Assembly (NCBI GenBank): GCA_032158125.1 | Contig: JASKOT010000024.1 | Span: 124,001 to 188,000, forward strand | DNA: 64,000 bases | Direction of reading: 5' to 3' | From: Papiliotrema nemorosa | Taxonomy: Eukaryota > Basidiomycota > Tremellomycetes > Tremellales > Rhynchogastremaceae | Shown here: positions 11,197 to 21,196 of the stretch, piece by piece | How the letters are laid out: the number at the start of each line of letters is the position of its first letter | Position numbering within the stretch: position 1 is the stretch's first letter | Notes under the pieces: model-generated | Seen by the model: only the letters and a program-made list of their open reading frames with translations | The model's database searches: none | What the model was told of the DNA's origin: nothing | Program-made: the position numbers and the translations under genes

Positions 11197-12409
11197 ATGC
11201 CTCCACGACAATCTCGACCACCATCCGTGGACTCGCTCTTACCGCCCATCTTAGCGCTTCTGCAACCACCAACCCCGAACCCATACTCTGCACATCAGAA
11301 AGCTCTCACCACTACTGCTCGTCTCTCTCTGTCAGGATACCATGCTATCGCGTCACAAATCTTGTTCGAGACCTCCCGAGAACTTCTCAAAATCGGCGAA
11401 GCGGGTAGTGGAGTTGAATTAGGGGTAAAGATGCTCAACGAGCTGACGGAGGATGAAGTCGCGGTCGACGACACTTCTCGAGGTGGGTCCTAACCGAATG
11501 TGGGGAGATATATCTAATGAATAGCCAACGTGACGCAACTGATAGCCCTCACTTCATCTAGTGGTCCATGGAGGAAAAAGCTGGCCGATGCAGCGGTCAA
11601 ATGGTCCACGGCGGGTGGATGCCCAACAGGAGATCCGAGCCTGCATCATTACCTAGGCGAGCTTTATCATAAAGGTGAGCCATGATTCCGGCCTGCGTGT
11701 GCAGTAGATACTCATGGCAGAACGATTGTATGTCGCTGCAGAAGGCCACCTTCTCGCATCTGGAAAACGAGACTCGGCCAACCTTCTCGCCGAGATGCTC
11801 TTCGACTGGTACGCCTGCGCACTTGGATGTGTGCTAATGCCCAGGTCCGGAAAGGGTATAGAAGACCCAGCACCCTACGCTGTCCGAGGAACACTACCAT
11901 ACCTCAATCAAAGCCCTCCCAACATTCTACCCGCCCTGACTTTCCTCACTCGTTTCCTCTCACTTCTCTCGTCCTCGACATCAGCCGCAAAGGACATTTT
12001 CGTCTCCACCATCCCGTCTCAGACATCATGGTCTTTGACAGAGATACACCTCACCACCTCCCCTACTCTCAACTTCCTGCAGCTTGCATTAATCACTATC
12101 CAACGCGCTCCTGCACCTGGCGTTTCTGCGGTCCAAGCGAGAGGCACCGATGGAGGCGTGGCGAGAGATTGGGAGGGATTGGTGAATAGGTATACCCGAT
12201 CCAGTGGATCGACAGGGATCATTGGTCAGAAGGAAGTTCAAGAGGTGAGATGATCAATGTGGCGAAGCTGACTCTAGGTGCTGAGTCAGATCTCTGCCGA
12301 AGTCTTCTTGATCCCTCAAAAGGGAGGTCAGGGCGACATGTTGCAAAACCTCATGGGCTCGCTCTTTGGCGGGGGAGGTGGTGGCCGAGGTGCCATTGGG
12401 GCCAGATAG
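11197..12409 (+). CDS. GET4: GET complex subunit Get4
   Basis: Get4 bridges Get5/Sgt2 and the Get3 ATPase in insertion of tail-anchored proteins into the ER. Exons 11197-11482, 11525-11674, 11721-11808, 11845-12244 and 12278-12409 give 351 residues. Family signs are YSAHQKALTTTARLSLSGYH, QILFETSRELLKIGEAGSG, GDPSLHHYLGELYHKE, YVAAEGHLLASGKRDSANLL, YAVRGTLPYLNQ and the C-terminal DMLQNLMGSLFGGGGGGRG. The intron at 11809-11844 is needed: without it an extra Cys-containing insert breaks the FDW|SGKG helix. Confidence 0.92.
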
Positions 12410-12715
12410 GAGGGACTCTGGGACTGTGCACAGGTGACTTGACGAACAGCATGACCAGATATGCAATGTAAGGTGAACATCGAATGGTCTGTTTATGGTG
12501 ATGAGTACTACCCCATTGACTGACATACTCGGCACTGACGCGTTGGCGAAGTGAACTCAGACGGCAGTATCATCTTTATACATCTTGACTTTCTTCAACT
12601 CAAAGGGGCATACAAAACGACGTTACTTGATTCACTTCACTGACTCTGACAACTGACGCTATAGCACAACTACTGACACAACACAGACTTTTAGAGTCGA
12701 CCGCTTGGGTGTCGA
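12410..12715. other. Convergent 3' ends of GET4 and the small zinc-cluster gene
   Basis: 306 bases between two facing stop codons. No gene seen; probably 3' UTRs. Confidence 0.5.
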
Positions 12716-13392
12716 CTAGTACAAGTTGGTACCGGAATCCTTCTTTCCCTTGGCGGCCTTCTTACCCTCCTTTTGGAGCTTGACAATCTGCTTCTTCCAT
12801 CCGACTACTCATCAGACTTGATCTCGGGCAGACATTGAACTCACAGCAAGTCTTGCAGGTAGCATTGGCATGGGCTTTGCAAAGGATGTTGCCGTCCTTT
12901 GCATTCTTGTAATGAGGGGGAATCTCGAGAGCGCCTCGAGGAGCGGGATCAAGGCCCATCATAGCGTCGTTGTCTATGATCAGACCAGGTAAAGTCAAGG
13001 TCTGGTGGGGAAGACGTACCCTCTCGACCATCAAACTCGCAAGTCTTGCATACTTCGAGACCGTGCTCGCAGAAAAGCGCATCGTTGATCTCGACTGGGA
13101 AGAGTTAGTCTAAGGCCGCGGAGAGTTTATAGGGAGCCGGACGGGAGACCCTGAGAGCTCGGCTAAATCCGTCTCGCAGCAGGTGAACGAAAACGCTGTG
13201 GAGGCGCATTCCGGCTCGTGGGGTGGTAGGTATGTGAGACGGTGAGGAGGAGACTTACTGGACTTATCGGTGCTGCTCGTTAGCTGTTTTCATGGCGAGT
13301 GCTGCTTCCCAGCCATTCGGACGCGTGGGAAAGGGGGGCGGGCTACTTGGGGCGAACACTCACTCAGTGGGGGAGGTACCAAGGTTATCCAT
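12716..13392 (-). CDS. Small protein with paired Cys/His (zinc-type) clusters
   Basis: Four or more exons on the minus strand splice to about 110 residues, MDNLGTSPTDTDKSIEINDA onward. Two similar clusters are separated by about 45 residues: CEHGLEVCKTC and CKAHANATCKTC, each Cys-x(1-2)-His-x(4-5)-Cys-x2-Cys. That is enough for one shared or two small zinc sites. The C-terminus is Lys-rich and ends GTNLY. The start is set by a TATA box (13506-13513) about 115 bases upstream and by clean splicing of a first intron with a CTAAC branch site. I do not recognise the family; the clusters recall MYND/HIT-type fingers but lack their full ligand pattern. Confidence 0.72.
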
Positions 13393-13505
13393 GTTGAGTG
13401 TGTAGACGGTCAAGTGATTTCAATAGGCTCAAGTGAAGTAAGGGCTGTCTGACTCGAGTGAAAGACAAGAGTCAACGGTAAGAGTCAGGTATGTGTTTGA
13501 TCAGC

Positions 13506-13513
13506 TTATATAG
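13506..13513 (-). promoter_or_regulatory. TATA box (CTATATAA on minus strand)
   Basis: 114 bases upstream of the ATG at 13392, in good position for the zinc-cluster gene. Confidence 0.6.
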
Positions 13514-13913
13514 GATCCTCCGGCCACTGGACGGAATGTAGACTCGCAAGCAGTGCATCCCATGGGGGCAACAGGGAGTGCGTGTGTAGCGATTTAGTAG
13601 TCAGATGACTCGACGAGTGCTCACGAGACCTCGATCTAGTCGCGCGTTTCCGATTCCGCCACACAACTTCCAACGAATGGGGGCCCAGAGGGTAGATTAT
13701 TGCTACTTGTGGTAATTTTAGCCTGATCTGCAAAGTGGCACCGAGGTATCAAGCCAGCTGACTTGTCATGGTCTTGTGCTCCTGCAACGATAGATAACAG
13801 CGCAAAGATTAAGATGAAATATGTGTGTTGCGTTCAAGGTGAATGTAGACCCCTCCTCTGCATCCACAGATCGTCCAAGTAGATCACAAGCTCATCAGAC
13901 CCTGGGTAAAATG
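13514..13913. other. Intergenic between the zinc-cluster gene and the SRA gene
   Basis: Upstream region of the minus-strand zinc-cluster gene and 3' region of the SRA gene. No coding signal seen. Confidence 0.5.
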
Positions 13914-15133
13914 CTATTCTTCATCTGCCACATCCTCCTCATCTGCACTTCGAATTGGAAGCGGTGTCTGGCCAGGGACTCTCTTGAAGGCATACCGACA
14001 CACTTTGAGACCTTTTGTAAGGCCCTTAGCCAGCCATGCTTTTTCGACGATGTATAACCCGTCATATCTGTACCCCTCGGTTGGGGCATACGGCGAAACA
14101 AGCTTGAATCCTCGAATGACCCGGACAGGTTTACGCGTTTCCGCCGAGCGCTGAACTATTAGCGTAGTGGGCAAAGATAGGAGGGACATACCATGAGCGC
14201 TGCGTTCTTGGGATTATCGAAAGTCTGATCAGAAGTTTGAGGAGCTGTTCGAAGATTCTTCGGATTCTGCTTCGTCCCCTTGAGATCTCGACCCCCCGAA
14301 CCGGTATAGGTAAACGCTTCGCCGAGGTCGACACTGCAAGTTAGGATGGTTCAGCTGCCAAACTTGCTCATCGGCATATCCTCCTGATAGAGCCACAGAC
14401 CAAGCGCCATCCTCTGAATTGCCCGAAATGCCCGCAACGGTAGGCCTGAGTCTTAGCGAGACTAACTAATCTAAACCGAATCCGCTACCACTCACGCATG
14501 GATTGCAGCAGTTGACGCGTCCATCCTGCACATGAGTAGTCGTTCTGTCGCACTTGACCAGACTCACCTAGAAGGCCACCATGTCCCTACTTCCACTCCC
14601 TTGATATGACCAAACTTTTTACTACACCTCAGTCGACACTCAACTCTGGACGTACGGATTCTGAGTCCTGACTCCTAATCGCTGAGCCATCCTCTGCCTT
14701 CCATCCACCTCATCCCCGCTCACACTCTCATCATCATCTTTCGTACTCTCATATTTCCTTCTCTCAGTAGGTGTAGTTCTCGCAGAAGTGGCCCGTGAGA
14801 TACTGGCAGCTTCCAGGCCTATATCGGAATAGACGACCTTGACGCGTGTACGACCACTTCTCCGTAATCCCGATCCTGGCGTTTCTGGGTCGGTCGCACC
14901 TTCCAGACGAGGTGTTTTGGGTGTAGATGTGGCGAGAGCGGAGAGTGACTTTCGTTTTTTGGTTATGGCTGGTCTTTTGACTGGCGTCTTGGGTTGAACA
15001 GCCGGCGCGCTGAGACCCAGCGACAAGAGGAGAGCCTCATTATCCCTGGCATATCAGCTGGACTCCACGAGAACGAGCTGGTGATTCACTTGATATTCTG
15101 AAGTCGCTGCTCTTCGTACCCCAGAACCGCCAT
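13914..15133 (-). CDS. UHR1: SRA/YDG-domain protein (UHRF1-like, Uhr1-type 5-methylcytosine reader)
   Basis: Seven exons give about 320 residues. The N-terminal ~140 are disordered and basic ([32 protein letters not shown]). The rest is one SRA domain: [101 protein letters not shown] and [15 protein letters not shown], including the diagnostic YDG. SRA domains flip out 5-methylcytosine and prefer hemimethylated CpG. The other UHRF1 domains (Tudor, PHD, RING) are absent. In Cryptococcus an SRA-only protein, Uhr1, works with the maintenance methyltransferase Dnmt5; I infer the same role here. One intron (14334-14367) is GC-AG. The start [15 protein letters not shown] is joined to the next exon by a 44-base intron. 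Confidence 0.9.
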
Positions 15134-15403
15134 GATGCTTGATAGACAGAGACAATCGTCGAAATATCACATTGTCCCAATCTCATGTTCCCCTTCGTGA
15201 CCGACGCGTCGAGAGATCTGAAATTCGGGCATGGCAGACCTGAAACGCGGAACTAGACTAGATAGACTGGGGTTCACTCGGATGCTCTTTACACTCAAAT
15301 GCTCTGAACAACACCTGGTCTGTACGCATAAATGCATGTAGAAGTACACCTAGACTGGATCCTCGTAAGGTCTCCAAATCCTTCCCTCGTCTCTGTTCTC
15401 CAC

Positions 15404-16815
15404 TTAGGCAACGGGTGCCTTGATTTTGAGTTGACCGAGGAAAGCGGCCTTCTCCTCCTTGGTCTGGAATCGACCGTGACCGAATGTAGAAGCAGTGTTG
15501 ATGAACTTGAGGTCGACCTTCTCGAGGTGAGCTCGGGAAGTGTGCACCTGGAGGGATTTTCGGAGGGTGAGGATTCTCTTTCGGGTACCTGGGAGAGCAC
15601 CCTTGAGGACGATAGCGTCCGATCGGACGAGACCGTAGTGAGGGAATCCACCGAGAGGGTTGATGCCTGATATTATCAGCGGTCATTCAACGATTGTAGG
15701 TGATGAGGACTCACTCTTGTCTCCGATATCGTACGAAGTAGCACCAGACTTGGGGTCGGCACCGTTGGTGATTCGGTAGACCTTGGCGTTCTGGAATGTA
15801 CGCGAGTGGTAACCTCGTTGACCAGCTCGGGCAACCGAGAACATGACCTCACTTGGGTGCCATGCTGTGAGTCAGCGAAAGTACATGAAAAGGTCGTGTC
15901 TACTCACCTCCGATACAAGCAACCTTTCGGAGACCTCGGTGGGTCTTTCGGGGCAATCGGGTAACACCCCATCGCTTGATGACACCCTCAACTCCGTGAC
16001 CCTTGGTAACGGCAATGACATCGATGACCTCGTCTTGCTCGAAGATTTGGCTGACTCCAATCTCCTTCTCAAAGTGGCTCTTGGCAAACTCGACCTTGTC
16101 GGCGATAGAACCTCCGTTGACTTGAACCTCCATCAAGTGAGCCTTCTTTTGCGACAAGCCGGTTTTGCTGTATTGGGTGTGGACAAGGACTCGAACGACC
16201 GAAGCGTACTTCTTGATTCGCTCAAGCTCTCGGGAAACGGAAGCACCGTTGTTCTCAGCGTGCTTCTTGGCGTATCGGGTGAAAGCCTTCTTCTTTGATC
16301 GGTACCAGTTCCTAATTATCAGTTTGAGTGTCGATGCGAGAAAACTCTTGACCCACTTGTAGAATCGTCGCTTGAGCTCGTCTGACAAGTGCTCGGCCCA
16401 AACAGTGGTCAATGATCGGAGACCTCGAGGAGTCTCGACGTAACCGACAACACCGACAACGACAACGGGGGGAGTCTCAACAACAGTGACGGCCTCGACA
16501 ACCTCTCGCTTGTGCATCTCTGTCCCATAAGTATCCGTTCCCAGCTCCTTTTCGCAAATTGCAACATACTGGATCCAGGTCGGTCAAGGTCTCGAACAAC
16601 GTGGGTCATACCGGCCTTGAAACCCATGGTAGCAGTCAAGTGGACGGGCTTCTTGGCGTCATCCTATTCCCATCAGCTTACCATCCCAGCATCCCAAAGT
16701 ACGCTTGACACACCTTGGGGAAAGCCTTGACCTTTCCTCTGTGTCGGGCAGCTCGCTTCTTGGGCAAGAAGGCGAGCGATCCGGATCGCGGTTCCTCGTA
16801 CTTTCGGTGAGACAT
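15404..16815 (-). CDS. RPL3: 60S ribosomal protein L3 (uL3)
   Basis: The start [20 protein letters not shown] at 16815 and the end [14 protein letters not shown] at 15404 match the whole eukaryotic L3 (about 386 residues). The motifs [37 protein letters not shown] and [18 protein letters not shown] are present; the last is the loop next to the peptidyl-transferase centre. Several introns of 35-60 bases interrupt it, none large enough to hold a snoRNA. Confidence 0.98.
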
Positions 16816-17512
16816 TTTTGTCGAGAAGAGGGGGGGATGAAAAGGTCGAGTAGTGGAGAAGGAGGTGTGTTGGATGGATTTTGCGACAGAGAGTGTACCG
16901 GCAGCCCAGCGTAGGGGGGGACCTGCGAGCGAGAGAGGCGGAATCAAATTTTGTGGTCGATCCTCCTCACCTCGCAAATAGGCAAAGTGCCACATCGGCG
17001 ACTCGTCCATCGGATATAACGTTTGCCACCGCAAAGAAGTGTTTAACACCGATGCCAGCGATTCCTGGAGGGATCCCGATGCGCTTCGACCCAAGCGCAG
17101 TTCGTCTTTGAAAATGCGCTCAACGTGGCCATTGCATAGAGCATGGCAAGGAGAAGGGACGACCCGAATCCTGTGTCAGGTATCTTTGACTATCGCACGT
17201 TGACAGGCTGCGTTCGTTCAATCTCGAGGCTACTGCAGAATACACTGCTGTTTCTAGTGCCAGGCTTGGGTGAATATGGTCACCTCACGGTATGCAGCGG
17301 TTCACAATTTCTCATTTGAGGTCTCTCCATCCCATCTTATGCCAATTGTACCTGATACAGGCCTCGAGAGGTCGACGACCTGAGGCGCTTCACTGCCTCC
17401 CAGCGCGCGGATCTGAGGGATAATCACGTGACATAGCAGTAGTAGGCAACATGACGCGCTTCGAAGCTCGACAGGGCTGTTCACTTACACTGCTGTGGTC
17501 TCGACGGACGCG
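16816..17512. promoter_or_regulatory. Divergent promoter region of RPL3 and TFB5
   Basis: About 700 bases between two ATGs facing apart. It is G-rich close to RPL3 (16820-16930). No gene recognised. Confidence 0.5.
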
Positions 17513-17898
17513 ATGAGCGACATACAGGACCCCTTCTCGGTCAGAGTCACCAGTGGGACCCTCGTCACATGGTGCGTCCGCCTTCCGGACTTCCAAAGTC
17601 TCACTGCTTGATACTGAATGTGGTCCAGCGATTCGGCAGCTAAACAGATCCTCTTGCATGTCGATAGTGCTCGGGATGGTTCGATGAAGTTCATCATACG
17701 AGACGGTGAGCCCCTCAGACAGGGCTCGTTTCACATACTCATACGATAGTGGACGAGACGCACGTCCTTGTCAAGTCGCAATTCGTCGAAGAGATCAAAG
17801 ACCTGCTACAGTCCGAGGTGGGTAGAAATGCTCTTCTACTGCGCTATGCTGATGACCAGCTGGAAAAGAACACATACGTCCAAGACGAAGACATGTGA
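17513..17898 (+). CDS. TFB5: TFIIH subunit Tfb5 (GTF2H5/TTDA homolog)
   Basis: Smallest TFIIH core subunit, which stabilises Tfb2 and stimulates the Ssl2/XPB ATPase in repair and transcription. Exons 17513-17571, 17629-17705, 17750-17817 and 17860-17898 give 80 residues, a little longer than the usual ~71. Family text: TSGTLVTCDSAAKQILLHVD, SMKFIIRDVDETHVLVKSQF, VEEIKDLLQSELEKNTY. The N-terminus carries about 10 extra residues (MSDIQDPFSV) before the conserved start. An alternative upstream start through another intron is possible. It converges on HOS3 with 79 bases between stops. Confidence 0.88.
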
Positions 17899-17977
17899 AA
17901 GGACATCACACGGTCGTTATCATTCATATAGGATCGTTCGTCGCCTCGCCCTCTCGAGCAAGCTTCAAGCGGTCATT

Positions 17978-20639
17978 CTACTCCTTCTCGCCTGATGTGC
18001 GCGACAACTCGCTTCTCGCGCTGGCGTAATCGGTCTCGCTCTCAGTGGACACCTCTACCGATCCCTCCTTCTCGCCTCTTTCACGATACGCCATGTGCTC
18101 AAAGCCATTCCAGGAGGAGATTGGGAGGGATGGGTACAAGCTTTGGCTGGAAGGGAATCCAGAAGCGGGTTGTGATTGCGGTGGTCGAGTGAAGCGGAGG
18201 AATACCTTTGGCGCTCCCTCCTGAACTGAGGTATTGATAGAAGGTGTGGAAATAGACGTCGCAAGCGGGACCATGGGAGATGAATTGGTTGCCTGTCCCA
18301 AGTCTCCTTGACCTAATCTCCCCATTGATTCCACCAAATCTGCTGCGGCTGAATCGTTGGAGATCGCTGGTATGGGCGCCGAAGCGGAAACCGGCAACGC
18401 AGGAACCGGATCTGCATACTCCACCTTCTCGACCTTGACTTTGCCGGGGGTGCTCTTAGGTGTAGTACCGGTGGTTCTCCCCCTGACTGCTTTGCGTGCT
18501 GGAGGCGTAACCATGACGTCCTCCTCCCCAAACGCCGAAACTGCGGGCTTCCGTCGATCTCGTAGTGTCATACGGGACGCTTGCTGCGGTGTGCTGGTTG
18601 CGCTAGGCACGATGGCCTCCGGAGGTGTGCCCTCGAAGTGCGCCAAAAGCGCGTGGGTGCGAGCGAGATGCGGTTGATTACTCAATTCCGGTGGGAATGG
18701 TGCAATTTTGCCTGTCCTGCGTTTCTTTGTAGCTTTCTCAATCTAACCTTCAGCTGGATCCAAAAGCATCATGAGAGTGAGAAGGGAGGCTCACATTGAG
18801 CAACTCGTTTTCCGACCACCAACCCGCTGCACCGCTGCGATCTAGAAGCCCAATTACATGCCCCATGGCAGCGCTGGTAAGCGCCCTATCCGAATATCCG
18901 CCCTCGAGTACCGACACGACCTTGCCCTCGGTGTATTTATCGGCGAACGCGACAATGTCTTTGGTATAGCGCGAAAAGAAAGAGACAGGGACACGGCGAT
19001 CATGCCGCTGCATGGCTTGATGTTCGTGCTCGCATGCATCGAATCCAGCGCTATGCGTTACCGATTAGGCTCATCAGTTACCGATTAAGCTCACCTTATC
19101 AGCACTATAGTCCTATCAGGGTCGGCCTGCGTTTCGTCCATGTACACCTTTGCCTTGTCCAGCAAGTTGAGATATTTGGGGTAAATCCTCTCGTAAAAAT
19201 CCTCTTCCGAGGTATACGGCTGCAGATGTATATTCTCACTATATGGTCAACAACTGCTAAATCCTCACTGGAAAGCTGATCTCACATGTACTGCCCGTGA
19301 GCAGCAAGGGAGATTGAGGCGTCGCTGATCAAGTCTAGATCTCCGTCCTATACGTCAGCTACAAGGCGCACGAGGAACGATTGAACCCACTTCGCAAGGG
19401 TAGCTGTACTGTATCATCAGTCTACGCTCCATTGTAAAAACGATCATACTTACGATATCATGGACGCTGCCGTAGAAGCCTTTCCAACCTCTCCTGCGCT
19501 TGCCTTTCTTCCCGTAGATAACTGGATCAGGCTTGCCAGCTTTGATCGCCAGTTCTTCCGCGTACGTCGCCGCGTTCAAAGGCATGACGAGCGCCTGAGT
19601 ACCGTTGCCTGAATAATTAGGTAGGCACAAGGTTTCGCATGTAGGATTCACCGTGATGAAGGTCGAAATCAATAATGATAGCTCGATCTATGTCATGTTC
19701 GAGATAGGCTGCTATCAGCTCTGGGCTGCGTGATCAAACGCTGGGGCTGACCATGGAGTGCCCCTACGACCACATTATTCACATAGCAGAATCTAATAGT
19801 CAGTCCTGCCAACGAAGCTCAGGTGCAGTCATTACCCGGAAGGCGCATCTTCGCCGCAGTGATGGCCAGGAGGACGTATAGCACAGAAAGCTTTCTTGAA
19901 TGACCTGTCCTTCTGGCCGAAATATGATGGCCCGACCCCAAGAGACGATTGAGCAATGGGAGGCGTAGCCGGTTCTTTAGGGCTCTCTAAAGCCGTGCAT
20001 ACCCTGTCGATCGCTTGACAGACCGTTTGGATCTGAAATGAGGGGAGTTCTCAGATGCTGCTCCACACTCACAGCGCCTTCTATCGCCAAGATGCTACCT
20101 GGTCCGAGATATAAATCCCCCTGATTCAGGCCTAACCCACTGGGAATCTCACATCCAGTCTCCTTGATCTTCTCCACTGCCTCGCTTGCCCATTTGAGAA
20201 GGTCTTTGAGGTACGCAGAAGAAGCTGTCAAACTTGCCGAGTGGAGACTTTCGTCAGGTGGAGGTGAATGAGCGAGCTGTAGCGCAGGAAGGTGTTGCAA
20301 TATCTGTCCTGGTACTCGAGGCGCAACAGGCGGCGGTACAATCGCAAAATGCTCCGAGGAAGCGAAAGATGCGCCGGCGGATCCTATTGATAGTGAAGAT
20401 AAAAGTGAGGACAGATCGTCGTTGGTCGATGCGGAGGGAACGCTTCCAATGCTGAGGTCCGATGTCAAGGTCGACAAGGTCGCATCTGCCTCTTCCAATC
20501 GTGCGACTGCGGCAGCGACACCCAGTAAAACGGCCCGCAGGCGCTCGGGTCGCTCAAATATATGAGAGGAGTTGGAATGCCGGATGTACCTGTGTTGCAG
20601 ACAAGCGGGCTGGATGAACAGCCCAAGTGGAGGTGACAT
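17978..20639 (-). CDS. HOS3: Hos3-type histone deacetylase
   Basis: Zn-dependent class II-like histone deacetylase. The start MSPPLGLFIQPACLQHRYIR leads into ERPERLRAVLLG. Catalytic text: AIRPPGHHCGEDAPSG with the paired His, then FCYVNNVVVGALH, IIDFDLHHGNGTQ with the Asp/His zinc ligands, and ISAGFDACEHE-type text. These are followed by VVSVLEGGYSDRALTSAAMG. After the deacetylase domain comes a ~240-residue disordered tail rich in Ser/Thr/Pro with basic patches (RRKPAVSAFGEEDVM). About eight small introns. Length about 760 residues. It is divergent from RSC4. Confidence 0.92.
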
Positions 20640-21196
20640 GGTTGGGTATCTGCTCGTAACCTAAACTCCGACCGTTTCTCGGTCCTCCTCTGGGGCGAAG
20701 GTAGGATCTGCGAATGTTCAAGAGAGCGTCCAAGGCAACCTATCGTTCCTGCGCAGGACCCGAAAGAAGCGAAAGCGAGCAGATGGATCCAGATCTGGAG
20801 ACGGCGACAAGAGTCTGAAAGGGTTGAAATTGTCAACAAAGTCAACATCGGTACTCGGTTTCAACGCGTCTCTACGAAGCATTATAGACACCAGTCACCT
20901 GAACCTCTCCACAATCTCATCGTCAGATGCATGAAAAGGCATCATTCCAACTCATGCATTTTACAAAAGCTGCTCAACGCTTGCGAGCCTATGTAGCCTG
21001 GAGGAGTGTGATGAAGAGGTGCAGCTAGACCTGAAGAAATTACTGAAACGGGAAACTAAAGCCCAACCACCCAACAACACGAGACGCCACTGCTTCGTCC
21101 CCTCCTTTACTCAATCCCCCATCTTCCTCCTTACATACCCCCTAAGCATCCTCTCCGCAGCGTCAGCAGTCTGATGCCCATATACCCACCATTGTA
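20640..21196. promoter_or_regulatory. Divergent promoter region of HOS3 and RSC4
   Basis: 557 bases between two chromatin-regulator genes that face apart. One open frame crosses it but has no splice or domain support. The 60 bases before the RSC4 ATG are C/T-rich, typical of a fungal 5' leader. Confidence 0.5.
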
